From contig CM059973.1 in NCBI GenBank assembly GCA_030490835.1, forward strand, positions 53,076,008 through 53,140,007: 64,000 bases of DNA, written 5' to 3'. Below are positions 49,652 to 60,002 of the stretch, piece by piece (the stretch's first letter is position 1; the number at the start of each line of letters is the position of its first letter). The position numbers were made by a program, and so were the translations under genes. Origin of the DNA: Annona cherimola. Its lineage: Eukaryota; Streptophyta; Magnoliopsida; Magnoliales; Annonaceae. The notes below the pieces were generated by a model, which saw only the letters and a program-made list of their open reading frames with translations, was not told where the DNA came from and did no database searches.

Positions 49652-50597
49652 TGTGGCGCCCTAAAGCGAGACGTCACTTCCTTACCTCAAGACCTTATCG
49701 ATTGGTAAATATAAATCAGGATTGTTGCCCTGATCACGAGGCGGGTTCTTAATCCAACAATAGCAGCGCCTTGGACGTCCATACATCTCCACATCACCTA
49801 TGCTCACTTTGAGCTCTCCTTAGCCCCTTAAATGTGGACATTAATGCATGGATAATTCATGGTATTTTGTATTTTATAATTATGCATAAAATACCCTGCA
49901 TTACACCTGTATTTGACACCTATTTGGTCCATTAAAAATTGCATTAATTCCATGTACTCTAGCATTTAATGCATGGTACTCTTGAGGTGCAAAAGTCAAC
50001 CATATACACCTTTTCTAATGCAGGTATTTTTCCATTATAATATGCTTGATCTAAACCTTCCAAAATGTTAATCTCATGATTTTATTCAACAATTTCAAAT
50101 TTCATCTCAATCTGATTTTTCTAGCTCACGTTATAGTCGTTTGAAGTTAACGGTTGGAATTGAGATATGATCAATGAATCATTAAACCAATTTCATCAAG
50201 AATTTTTATAACCCAATAATCTCATAATATCAAGTCTATCATCATCAACTTCCCTGTCAAATTTCACTTGAATCCGCCTTACAGGCGTTGAATTATGAAT
50301 TTTCTATGATTTTCCAACATAATTCCATAATTTCCACTTTAATCTCCATTAATTAAATCATGAAAATTAAACATTCATGCCACATTAGCATGTTTTAATC
50401 CTCATTATGCCCCCCTTTAGTCACCTTGACTCATATTGGGCTCCGGCGATTAAATTTTTAATCACCATTCGTAATTGAACCCTTATTGCAAAATATCATA
50501 AAATCCTAAAATCATCCAAAAATTCTATTTAATCATATATAAGTCAATGTATATGTTCAATGCACATATTGAATCCTCCTTAGGTTGAAGTTTCACA
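49652..50597 (-). mobile_element. Family I LTR, two ends joined by a large deletion
   Basis: 49652-49753 is the LTR terminus (TGTGGCGCCCTAAAGCG, TCAGG hairpin). At about 49753 it jumps to the U3 part equivalent to 22290 onward and runs to the LTR start AGTTTCACA (50597). About 3 kb of LTR interior is missing. Confidence 0.75.
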
Positions 50598-50622
50598 ATC
50601 CTCCCCCCCTTATAACAGGTTT
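50598..50622 (-). mobile_element. 796-bp internal region, copy 3, first 25 bp
   Basis: Polypurine tract plus 'ataacaggttt' of the internal region, cut by the family II solo LTR. The remainder is 54182-54953. Confidence 0.85.
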
Positions 50623-50774
50623 TGTGAAACCCGCAATCCTAGAATAGCACATGTAAACCTAGGGTTGTAAACCCTAGATCCTTGTACTGATTTTATGATA
50701 AATAAAATTTATGAAATATGCTATATTTTACAAATGTGTACTAGAGGTTAAAATAATGCAATTAAGAATGTGAC

Positions 50775-50813
50775 GCACGTGAATAGTGCACGTGAATAGT
50801 GCACGTGAATAGT
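50775..50813 (+). repeat. Three 13-bp tandem units with CACGTG (G-box) cores
   Basis: GCACGTGAATAGT is repeated three times without spacers, followed by a degenerate unit. CACGTG is the core of plant G-box/ABRE elements bound by bZIP and bHLH factors. Its place about 150 bp into the LTR and 700 bp before the TATA candidate fits an upstream regulatory site. In the 29162 element the same place has only CACTATTCACG-type units. Confidence 0.6.
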
Positions 50814-51490
50814 AAACGTGCATAGTAATTGTGGATTAAGATATGAGATTAAGAGTTAATCACTTGATTAACCTAATCACAAAAAGTCAAAAGGAGAATT
50901 AATCGCTACAAGACAAAATAGCAATTCTTTTGGATATTCTAATCCAAATTTGGATTTTTGTGGAAAAATAGAAAAAAATTCATAAATTGCAATCCGGGTG
51001 TCGGAATTAGATGAAATTTTTTATGGATGGTTAAAAATACATGATGAACATGATGGATGGTATAAGATGTGATGAAACTCACAAATTAATGGCCAAGATG
51101 AAGTGTCAAATAGATGTTGAAAAAGTAACTTAACTTTTTATTAAATATACTCTGACTTTTTAATAAAGTAAATAATTAAAAAAAATAAAATTAAATGCAA
51201 ATGCAGCATGGCAGGGACGTGCAAGGGGGCTGCTGACTTTTGGGGTCATGATCCAATGGTCACAAATCAATTTTATCATTAATCAAGGGTTGAGATTAAG
51301 TTGCTTAAAAATAATTAATTTTAAAATTAAAAAAATAGGATAAAAATAGGGCTGCAATAGGGCTTCTGTAGCAGGCCTAGGGTAGCTGCTCTTGGCTCAA
51401 GGCACCTTTTGGAAATTAGAAAAAAACACATTTGCAAATTTACACCTCAAGCAAGGGGGTAAATTACAATTTAATGAAAAATCAAAAAAG

Positions 51491-51498
51491 TATAAATA
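51491..51498 (+). promoter_or_regulatory. Putative TATA box of family II solo LTR
   Basis: TATAAATA is followed by 'ggggcatggg', a purine-rich leader (51585-51645) and a consensus-like donor CAG|GTAAGG at about 51655. Confidence 0.55.
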
Positions 51499-52102
51499 GG
51501 GGCATGGGTTGAACGTCCAAAGGCACAATACCAGCTCCACTTGAGCCATTCCAAGTTCCCAAGCCATCCAAAACACGTTTTGGCCTTGAAAGAAAGAAGG
51601 AGAGAAGATTTGAGAGAGAAGGGCCAAGTAGAAGGGGAGTTTTTCTACTTCAGGTAAGGGGATTCTTCCCAAACTTATTTTGGATGTTAATTAGGGTAAA
51701 ACCATGCTTAGATAATTCCCAAGCATGAGAAAATAAGTATAGATATAATGTTTAAATGAAATTATGCCAAAACATCAAAAATTTGGAGCGAAGATAGTGT
51801 ATTTGGGAAGATAGCATATGATATATGAAAATAATGCTCCAAAATTGATAAATGATGATTTGGGATGTATTATTATGATAAATATGATATTGGAATAATG
51901 ATATATTAATTTCATGATTTTTGGAATTAAGGATTATGCTTAAGTGAATTTATGTTGATTTTTAGTATATGGAGAAAATGATTTTTTTGGCCAAGTAAAT
52001 GATGATAAATTCAAAATGTATGAAATGTCCTATAATATAATAGGCATGAGGTATGCCATGATATTTTTTATTTTTGGAAAAAATATCAAATTTTGGAACC
52101 CA

Positions 52103-52151
52103 TGAACAGTAACCACGTCTCTGTGAACAGTAACCTCGGATGAACAGTGAT
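52103..52151 (+). repeat. TGAACAGTAAC word cluster
   Basis: TGAACAGTAAC at about 52103 and 52124 and TGAACAGTGAT at about 52141. The inverted cluster (GTTACTGTTCA) is at 30380-30452 and 35212-35270 in the family II element. It is a short LTR-specific repeat of unknown role. Confidence 0.6.
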
Positions 52152-52374
52152 ATGCTACAGTAAACCGCGTGATTTTGGAGAAAATTTTAGATTTTTTTTT
52201 ATATTTTATGAGGATATATGGATTGAATTTTTTAAGGATTTATGGATAAAAATCCATATAAGAAAATGATGATCACGCATTTTTAAGGATAACCTCTATA
52301 AAAAAAAATTATGGTGGAAAATAAGGTCATAAATAAATATAAAATATGCATGATAAAGTATGTATATCCTTTTC

Positions 52375-52440
52375 ACTTGTATAGGAAAAGGAAAGGAAAG
52401 GATAAAGGAGTCGGATTAAAGCAAAGCAAAGGTAAGCAAG
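52375..52440 (+). other. Acceptor / purine block / donor module, family II
   Basis: TTCACTTGTATAG, then a 47-nt almost pure purine block (52385-52431), then AAAG|GTAAGCAAGC. The layout matches family I despite poor similarity of flanking sequence. Confidence 0.5.
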
Positions 52441-52816
52441 CAAACTTTTGAAAATGATTTTTATATAGTGCAACTATGGAATATGTCAAATTTGCTTTAT
52501 TTTAAGCAAATTCATATGGAAGTAAGAAGAAATGTTAAAGTATGTGGGAATTGCTTTATCATAAGCAAATCCTTATAAATGAAGAGAAAGATGGAAATGG
52601 TTGCATTATAATGGAAAAGGAAAAGTTTTGATTTCCAAAATAGTATTTTGTTTTATTGAATGAATTTAAAATGATTTATTAAAATATTTTGAAACGGATT
52701 TAAGGAAGGCCAACCAATAACCGATTTAAATGAAGATTTCTTTTAAATGACCAAAGAATCATACAAGCGTATCTTCGTATAGAAGAAACTTAAGTGTTAT
52801 GTGGACAAAGAATATG

Positions 52817-52835
52817 ATATATATATATATATATA
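52817..52835. repeat. AT dinucleotide microsatellite
   Basis: About nine AT repeats within the solo LTR. Confidence 0.8.
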
Positions 52836-53210
52836 AAATGAATTATGCATTAGTATATCCTTTGTTCATGAAAAATCTAGAAACGAGAAGAAAAATGTTT
52901 CCAAAGTCTTTGGTTTCCAAATATTAAAATGTTTTTTTTTAAATTGTTTTACCGATCAAAAATGATTTATAAACATTTTTTAGCAATGTTTCAAATTTAT
53001 TATTTCTCAAATATTTCAAATGTTTTAAGAATGTGCCATTTAAATGTTTTTAAAATTATTTAAGGTTGGTCATCCTTACAAAATATTTTTATTAACTTGT
53101 TAACTTGGGCTATGCCGAGTTATCAAGTTAGAGATAGAAAAGGGAATACAGGCCGAGGTCTATACTATTTTGAAATGACATGCTAGCATCAAGTTTTAAA
53201 AAGGAAAAGT

Positions 53211-53228
53211 CACAGACTAGGGTCTGTG
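53211..53228 (+). other. Hairpin B-type unit in family II LTR
   Basis: CACAGACTAGGGTCTGTG forms a 7-bp perfect stem with a 4-base loop. It corresponds to the family I units read on the opposite strand (ACAGACTGCGGTCTGT). A weaker unit (ACAGGCCGAGGTCTAT) precedes it at about 53149. Confidence 0.55.
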
Positions 53229-54181
53229 GAGTTTTATAAAAAGCATGCTAGCATATGAATATGGAGAAAGGAATGTGCACATTAGTTATGTACTAGGTCT
53301 ACTGTAGAGGATATGCAGACCGGACGCGGTTGCAAGATGGGCCCCCTCTACATAGGCCAAGTCGCTTTAAAAGGCGAAATGCCGGCGGCGCCCTCTCTGA
53401 AATGGGAGAAGAACACGGATAACTGCCTGGCTCGCGAGTTATCAATAGATATGGTTTCTCTCCTAAGGAGGAAAGGGTGATCACTTGGTAAGTGTCACCT
53501 ACCAGACGGACAGAAACGTTATGCATGATGCATATGCTTGTTTTAAAAAGGTTTTATGAAAAATGTTTTAAGGACATGAGAATGTCCTTGGAGAAAGAAA
53601 GTTTTATGGAAAACGTTTTATGTTCGCGAAAAAGAGGTTTACATGTTAAGTTTGCAAGCATATGTTTTACGCAAGGTTTTATGAAAAGGTTTCCACTGGT
53701 TGATAGTAGATCACTTGATAAGTGTCTACTATTGAACGGGAGAAATGCATTTAAATGAAAAAAAAACACTTGCTTACTGAGTTTCGACTCACGTTTTGCT
53801 TTTCAAACCATAGACAGGTACAGCACAGGCCAAGAAGAAAAGGAAAAGGAAGGTATGAAGAAAATTTTATGATATGCTGATCCATATATGGTATGACATG
53901 AACATATGATAAGGAGTTTTCAAATTATGTATGTATAAAAAGTTGAGGTTAAAATAACCTGTATTGTACAAAAACAAGTATGAATGTTATCAATGATAAT
54001 TGAGATTTGATGATAAGTATGTGTCTTTATGTGATGAAAGAAAAAGAAAAATTTTTTTTTTGACGAGATCGAATTAAGTACCCGCTGCGTGATCAGGGCA
54101 ACAATCCTGATTCACACTTACCAATCGACAAGATCCCGGAGTAAGGCCAGTGGACGCCTCGGTTCGGGGCGCCACGGGTTT

Positions 54182-54953
54182 TGTCCCGAAACCGTCTATT
54201 CTTTAATTAATTGGGGTATTTCCTTAGTTCCCAAATGATCTTGCTTTTGGAGTATTGGTTCCATTGAACTTCAACGTATTTAATTTCTCTATTCCGAAGC
54301 TTCTATTCTTTATGATCTAGGATCCTTATCCTAATCGGTCATATCCTCCACACTTAGCTAACCTTAGCTAACCTGCATACAAGGAATTCCACCTATATCA
54401 TCTTATCGGTTTCCTCAACCGGTAGTACATGCGTGGTTACATATTGGCAATCTATGACTAAATGATTATCATCAAAATCAAACTAAGCCATTGCCAAACT
54501 TTCTAAAATTTAATTCATATCTGTAACCACTTCATCCTCTTGCTCCCGTGTCTCCATTTGAGTTAGAGCATGCACACGTACCGGGTTCATAGAGGTAGTC
54601 AGTCGGTTGGCTGCTCCTATTAGCCTTGGCAGTGCGGCTTTTCCACGTCCTTGCGACGTTTGTGCTTAGCCAATTCACACAATCACAATCATGTGATATT
54701 ATCCATCATCATAAGCATCACTACTATCATCATCATATGTCATGCAATTCATCATGATAATCACATATCTAATCATCATAAAATTATGTATACCTCATTA
54801 TATAATTCAATCATTATACTTAGGCTTTTCCATGCCTATTTACCAGTCCTTGTTCTGATACCATCTTCTGTAGTATCATACATATCCTTTCATCATCATT
54901 TATTTTCTCTTTCCCACGCCTATTTACCAATCCTTGCTCTGATACCATTCTTC
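54182..54953 (-). mobile_element. 796-bp internal region, copy 3, remainder
   Basis: With the 25 bp at 50598-50622 this gives 797 bp. It carries the same order as copies 1 and 2: chromodomain relic (54213-54338), gag/protease-junction relic (54510-54656, 147 bp as in the others), leader, primer-like repeat (54852-54863) and primer site (54936-54947). The plus-strand His/Ile-rich frame at 54651-55010 is antisense to the leader. Confidence 0.87.
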
Positions 54954-55452
54954 TGTGGCGCCCCAAACCGAGACGTCACTTCCTTACCTCAAGACCTTAT
55001 CAATTGGTAAATGTGAATCAGGATTGTTGCCCTGATCACGCGGCAGGTTCTTAATTGGATCTCGTCCAAAAAAAAAATTTCCAATTTATTCATCAATCAT
55101 TTCTTTACAATCAAAATCATTCATCATACAAGCTACAACACACTTGTAAAAAAATTTCAAATTCTATTACATAGCATCTCATCCTGCTTTTCTACAATGA
55201 AAGTGTCCTTGACTAAATCATCACATTTTACATCCATACATCCATACATTCAATCATTGAATCATATAGAACTTAAAATTCTAATTAAGTTCACATACAC
55301 ATTTACATACCTTAGCATATTCATGCTTTCCCATTACTTATAGCCTACCTGGTCATCATCTCATGTCTTACTTTATTTCTTAGATTTGTATCTCCTTGAG
55401 TTTCCCGGTACCTGTCTAAGGTTTGAGAAAACAAAACGTGAGTGACAACTCA
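54954..55452 (-). mobile_element. Family I LTR terminal fragment
   Basis: TGTGGCGCCCCAAACCGAG, TCAGG hairpin (about 55018) and on to the CTCAGTAAGCAAGC box; colinear with 12465-12934 and 23916-24404. Confidence 0.8.
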
Positions 55453-55645
55453 GTAAGCAAGCGAACTTTCAAAAATGCTATTTTCTTTCCATGTGATTGA
55501 TATGATGAAATGTTTATGATTATGTTTTGACGAATGGGCAAGCACAAGTTTTGAAAATGACGGCTTTATTGCAAAGCCACAAGTTTTGAAAAATGATGAC
55601 TTTAATAAAAAGCCTCAAGGTTTGCTTCATGGGAAGCAAGCAACG
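55453..55645 (+). mobile_element. Inverted LTR segment, second copy of the GTAAGCAAGC junction
   Basis: From GTAAGCAAGC (55453-55462) the sequence continues GAACTTTC...TTCTTTCCATGTGATTG, the reverse complement of LTR interior and homologous to 24405 onward. It ends at 'gaagcaagcaacgat', where a different minus LTR begins. Confidence 0.75.
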
Positions 55646-56999
55646 ATCCCCACCCCGAGCGTCACAACCTTACCTCAAGATCTATCGATTGGTAAATGTG
55701 AATCAGGATTGTTGCCCTGATCACGTGGCGGGTTCTTATTGGATATTTATCCACTTAATCCTAACTCCTTAGAATTTTATATCATTTATACATTCCTCTT
55801 CCATCAAATGTCATTTTAGGCCATTATATCATTTGAGAGTTACACATGTCATCTCATAATCTTCATACTTAATCATATCATGATATTTCAACTTTAGCAT
55901 TTACCCATAAAAAATTTTCGCCAATCCATAGGCATAAAACATAACATAATTCATATACAACATTAAATAACTATTTAATGTCATCATTCATATAATCATT
56001 CAACTCTTAGGTTCATACACAGGTAACTCATAGAAATCCATTCAACCTTGAATCTCCACCTGTGCTCCTTGCCTCCTTCCTTTCACCTGTCTATGGGTTT
56101 GGAAAACAAAACGTGAGTTGAAATTCAACTCAATAAGCAAGCTATGGGTTTTCAGGCAATTCATTTTGAAAGAAACATTCTTTAAAAACATTTCTCTCCA
56201 TTCAGTACAGACACTTAGCAAGTGATCAACTACCTGCGGAGCAGAAACTTTTTCATAAACCTTTCATAAACCTTTCATAAACATTTCATGAAAATCATTC
56301 ATGAAAAACCATTCACGTAAACCATTCGTAAATCCCAATTTTTGGGCATTTCATAAACATTGGATGTGCAAATTCATCATTTCCATTCATGACATTATCC
56401 TTCATATGACGATACGCTAGCACGGGGAACATTCTTTCATAGCATGATCCTTTCCATCCTTGGCGCCGGACCTACCAACTTGGCAACGTCAAGGGGGACT
56501 CTTTGTCCACTTATTACCTCGACTAGCCTACCTAGCCGGTCCTTTTCGACTTGGCAACGTCAAGGGGGACTCCTTGTCCACTTACTACCTCGGCTAACCT
56601 ACTTGACTTCCATTCCATACATGACTTTTAGTCACCCTGGCATTATATACCCCCTTACACATGGAACTTGTCATTCTCATGTAGAGAATTCTTTGCACCA
56701 TCCCTCTTAAACATCGTTTCAAAGAAAACTCGTATAAATTCATGTTTCATCACATTTTATGCATAATTACGAAACAATAAGCAATCATTTATTTCAATAG
56801 AAATAACGTTTCAACATACATTTAGACAAGGAATGGTAATCCTTAAACAACTTGGAAAGCATTTAAAACAAAAGTCATTTAGAAAGCTGCTTGCTTAGCT
56901 TTCCGTTTTGCTTATTCTTCTGCCTTTACCTATACATATAAGAAATGCATTGCATTCATAACATTTTCATTTGCTTGCTTAGTTTTCCAACCCATAATC
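55646..56999 (-). mobile_element. Family I LTR fragment, shorter subfamily
   Basis: It begins CCCCACCCCGAGCGTCACAACC, lacking the first six or so LTR bases, and is colinear with 19155-20340. It includes the TCAGG hairpin (about 55709), CACTT hairpin (56212) and a duplicated GC-rich segment. It is cut at 57000 by the copia element. Confidence 0.78.
56478..56619. repeat. 71-bp tandem duplication in GC-rich island
   Basis: ACTTGGCAACGTCAAGGGGG at 56478 is repeated at 56549, with the following 'ttgtccactta.tacctcg' also repeated. The equivalent island at 19860-19920 has one unit. Confidence 0.8.
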
Positions 57000-58742
57000 T
57001 GTTGGTCCCGAGTTAATGGCAATTACCCAAGAGGGGAGGGGTGAATTGGGTATTTAAAATTTTTCAACTTAAACATAAATTTTACCCCATATTAATCTAG
57101 TCCCCTTTATGAAGAAACAAATGGAAAGCAATATAGTGCTGAGAGCAGAAATAAAAATCAACAAGCAAGATTTTATAGTGATTCGGGCAACCTTCCCTAC
57201 TCCACTCTTCCAAGCTCACACCTCTTGTGACTTGGGTTCCACTATGTATTTCACAAATACAACTAGAACCACTGCTCTTTTCTAGATTCCAGCTCTAGGA
57301 GGCATCAACAATTCACAGCATAAGTAGATGACGAGTTCCACTCCAATCACACACTACTTAGCTTACGCTTGATCTTAGTTACCCAAACTAAATCAAGTTC
57401 AATACAACAAGAGAAAGTAATAGAAAGTTTCTACAGGTTACTGATGTGTAGAGGCAGATTTGGCGCAGAGAAGAACTTCTAATGTAGTCTGAAAGATTCA
57501 ACAAGCGGCTCTTGATAGTTTGAAAGCAAGGTTCTTCTTCTAGATGTTGGCTTAATCACTTAATGCTCTTAGAGATGGGAGTTATGCTCATTTAATGAAT
57601 TCTCAGCTACCCTCCACGTTCATATTGAATGCCTTTTATAAATGTTGAGGGAATACGAATGTTTGGAAGTAGGTGGCTCTCATTTAATGCGCCAACGTTC
57701 AAAAAATTTCCGACCGTTGCGACCCAAGTCGCAGGTGGAGTCGACTTCGGGTGCGACTTCGGCTGTCCGCAGCTTCTTCAAGTTCCAGTCTAGGTCGACT
57801 TGGTCTTCAACTTGACCCAAGTCGCAAGTGGAGTCGACTTCAGGTGCGACTTCACTTCCTCAGCTTTGCTTGATGAACTTGAAATCTTCAGAGATGACTT
57901 TGATCACTTGATTTTCTTCATATTGATTGTTCTCCCATTTATTTATAATTCTTGGAGCTTAGTATAATCATCCTAGCTTGAAAAACTTTAAGCTCTATAT
58001 CTTGAAATCTTGAATACTTGAATCTTAGAGTGCCTAATGATGTCCAAATGTGTGCTCTTAATTTGAGTTGATGAATCCATGCATCTTTACTTAGCTTTAG
58101 ACTCGTTGTGATCTTCATTTGTTCTGAGTCGAATATTTGAGTCCACTTAGTCTTCAAGCTCCACACTAAAGTCGAAGCTAGAGTCGACTTGGTCTACGAC
58201 TTCACCCAAGTCGCATGCAGAGTCGACTTGGGATGCGACTTTGGCAGCTCTCATTCTCGATTTCAACTCTGGACAGAAAATCATGGTTGAAGTCGATGCT
58301 TGAGTAGATTTGGTCTGCGACTTCACCCAAGTCGCATGCGGAGTCGACTTGGGATGCGACTTCGGCAGCTCTCGTCCCCGATTTCAACTCTGGACAGAAA
58401 AATAAGTTTGAAGTCGATGCCGGAGTCGACTTGGTTTGCGACTTCACCCAAGTCGCATGCGGAGTCGACTTGGGATGCGACATCGGCAGCTTGGCTCCCC
58501 GATTTCAACGCTGGACGAAAATAACGTCTTGAAGTCGCTGTTGGAGTCGACTTGGGGATCGACTTGACCTAAGTCGATGCCTGAGTTGACTTGGAAATCG
58601 ACTCGACCTGTCATGCTTAAATTTCTTCATTTGTATATCCTTTAATCATCTTCACAAACATGTTAGTAACCAAAACTTACTCAAATTGATTTGTTAATCA
58701 TCAAAACACAGACTTGGCTTATTTTCTACATGTTTTCAATAA
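57000..58742 (-). repeat. Copia 3' LTR
   Basis: It runs from TGTTGGTCCCGAG to a worn terminus near 58742. It contains three units of a roughly 120-bp GTCGAC-rich repeat. The start terminus is altered compared with the right LTR. Confidence 0.85.
58194..58560 (-). repeat. About 120-bp tandem repeat, three units, GTCGAC-rich
   Basis: Units start at about 58197, 58319 and 58439 with CGACTTCACCCAAGTCGCATG, followed by GGAGTCGACTTGGGATGCG, a 'gatttcaactctggacag' spacer and 'gaagtcgatg..ggagtcgacttgg'. The right LTR has about one and a half units (62395-62545). Related but shorter blocks are at 57715-57860, 61800-62010 and 175-310. AAGTCGACTT is itself palindromic. Overlapping frames on both strands (58202-58524) are products of the repeat. 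Confidence 0.8.
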
Positions 58743-58755
58743 TCTCCCCTTTTTG
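58743..58755 (-). other. Copia polypurine tract
   Basis: The minus strand reads CAAAAAGGGGAGA, followed by the LTR start. It is preceded by GTCAATCATC, the usual Sirevirus context. Confidence 0.75.
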
Positions 58756-59025
58756 ATGATTGACAAAACCGATTTGAGTGTATACCTTTCAATATCTTTA
58801 AAACATACTATTTTTGCATTTTGAAGTTACCATGCATATTTCACTTCCAATAAATCACAAGTTAAAGTCATTCATACAAGCATTTAAAACCGAGACTACT
58901 CAAATCCTAGTCTCTTCTCCCCATTTTTGTCAATTGATTAAAAAATAGAGATGGAGCGGGTTAATCCTTTGAGAATGGTGGGGCTGCTCCCCCTGAACCT
59001 GTGCTCCCCCTCAGCTTGTGCTTTT

Positions 59026-59676
59026 CTAAGTTAATTCAAGCATTCCCATATCGTTTCTAATTTTATAAAATGATTCTTTTGCTAGAGGTTTGGTAAAAAT
59101 ATCTGCAATTTGATATTCTATTTTTACATATTCCAAACATATATCATGATTTTCTACATGTTCTCTAATAAAATGATGTCTTAGGTCTATATGCTTGGTC
59201 CTAGAATGCAATACTGGATTTTTAGTTAAACATATTGCACTTGTATTATCACATCTAATAGGTATATCTTTAAAATCCATGTCATAATCCCTAAGTTGTT
59301 GTTTCATCCAAAGCAATTGGGCACAACAGCTCTCGGCGGCAATATATTCGGCTTCCGCGGTGGATAAAGCAATACTAGTTTGTTTTCTTGAAAACCATGA
59401 AACCAACATATTCCCAAGAAACTGACATGTTCCACTAGTGCTTTTTCTATCTACCTTGTAATCGGCAAAATCTGCATCTGACTAGCTGATTAGATCAAAA
59501 TTATAACCCTTTGGATACCAAAATCCTATGTTGGTAGTATCTACTAAATATCTGAAAATTCTTTTTACAGCTACCAAGTGTGATTCTTTTGGACATGATT
59601 GAAATCTAGAGCACATGCAAACACTAAACAGTATATCGGGTCTAGAAGTAGTTAAATATAATAAAGAGCCTATCAT
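59026..59676 (-). pseudogene. pol: Reverse transcriptase C-terminus and RNase H (Ty1-copia)
   Basis: One frame runs from 59676 to 59026 with a single in-frame TAG (59482-59484). The first part reads MIGSLLYLTTSRPDILFSV, SHLVAVKRIFRYL and GFWYPKGYNFDL, the end of copia reverse transcriptase. After the stop, SDADFADYKVDRKSTSGT and then SIALSTAEAEYIAA, CDNTSAICLTKNP, HSRTKHIDLRHHFIREHV and IADIFTKPLAKE are the RNase H core. The YADD catalytic region and everything upstream are missing, so it is non-functional. Upstream of 59676 it joins a gag-proximal spacer out of frame. Confidence 0.92.
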
Positions 59677-60002
59677 GCTTCTATAAGAATGAATATCATG
59701 ATTGTAAACTTGTTTCCTAATTTCTTTATTTCCTCATATAATGAATCATAAACTTGTTGGAGTTCTTCTAATTCAGCACATTTGAGGCATTCGTTTGTAG
59801 AAGAAAAAATTGAAAAGGATTTTTGTTTGGAGGTTACCTCTTGACTACTTGTGCAGTTCGTTGAAGTAGCTTGATCCTCCAAGACTTCCGTTGCTGCAAA
59901 ACATACGTCGAAATTTTCCATGCAACAAATTCTTGCGCAATCCGCTTCACATTCTTCACTTGAAGAGCGGCATGTCATTGATTCTTCTTCGTTTACGTAC
60001 AT
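59673..60002 (-). pseudogene. Gag-pol spacer segment (Sirevirus), acidic/Cys-rich
   Basis: The frame reads MYVNEEESMTCRSSSEECEAD, CMENFDVCFAATEV, then a Ser/Thr-rich stretch and a coiled-coil-like tail (LEELQQVYDSLYEEIKKL). In Sireviruses an acidic, low-complexity stretch and a 'L...Y..L..E...L' coiled segment follow the gag zinc knuckle, which fits. At about 59693-59710 it runs into reverse transcriptase sequence in a different frame. Confidence 0.6.

Larger units (their letters stand above)
50623..54176 (+). mobile_element. Family II solo LTR with GGTTT duplication
   Basis: This 3554-bp unit begins TGTGAAACCCGCAATCC and ends GGTTCGGGGCGCCACG (final A changed to G). GGTTT flanks it at 50618-50622 and 54177-54181. 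It contains, in order: three CACGTG repeats (50775-50813), TATAAATA (51491-51498), a CTTCAG|GTAAGG donor (about 51655), AACAGTAAC words (52103-52151), the module 52375-52440, hairpin B-type unit (53211-53228), GC island (53285-53425), two CACTT hairpins (about 53480 and 53710) and the TCAGG hairpin (about 54095). There is no internal region. It is diverged from, and longer than, the LTRs of the element at 29162. Confidence 0.88.

Noticed and set aside
58300..58524. Arg-rich protein frame 58300-58524 and the opposing frames
   Set aside because: Produced by the 120-bp GTCGAC-rich repeat, which is nearly symmetrical and opens both strands.
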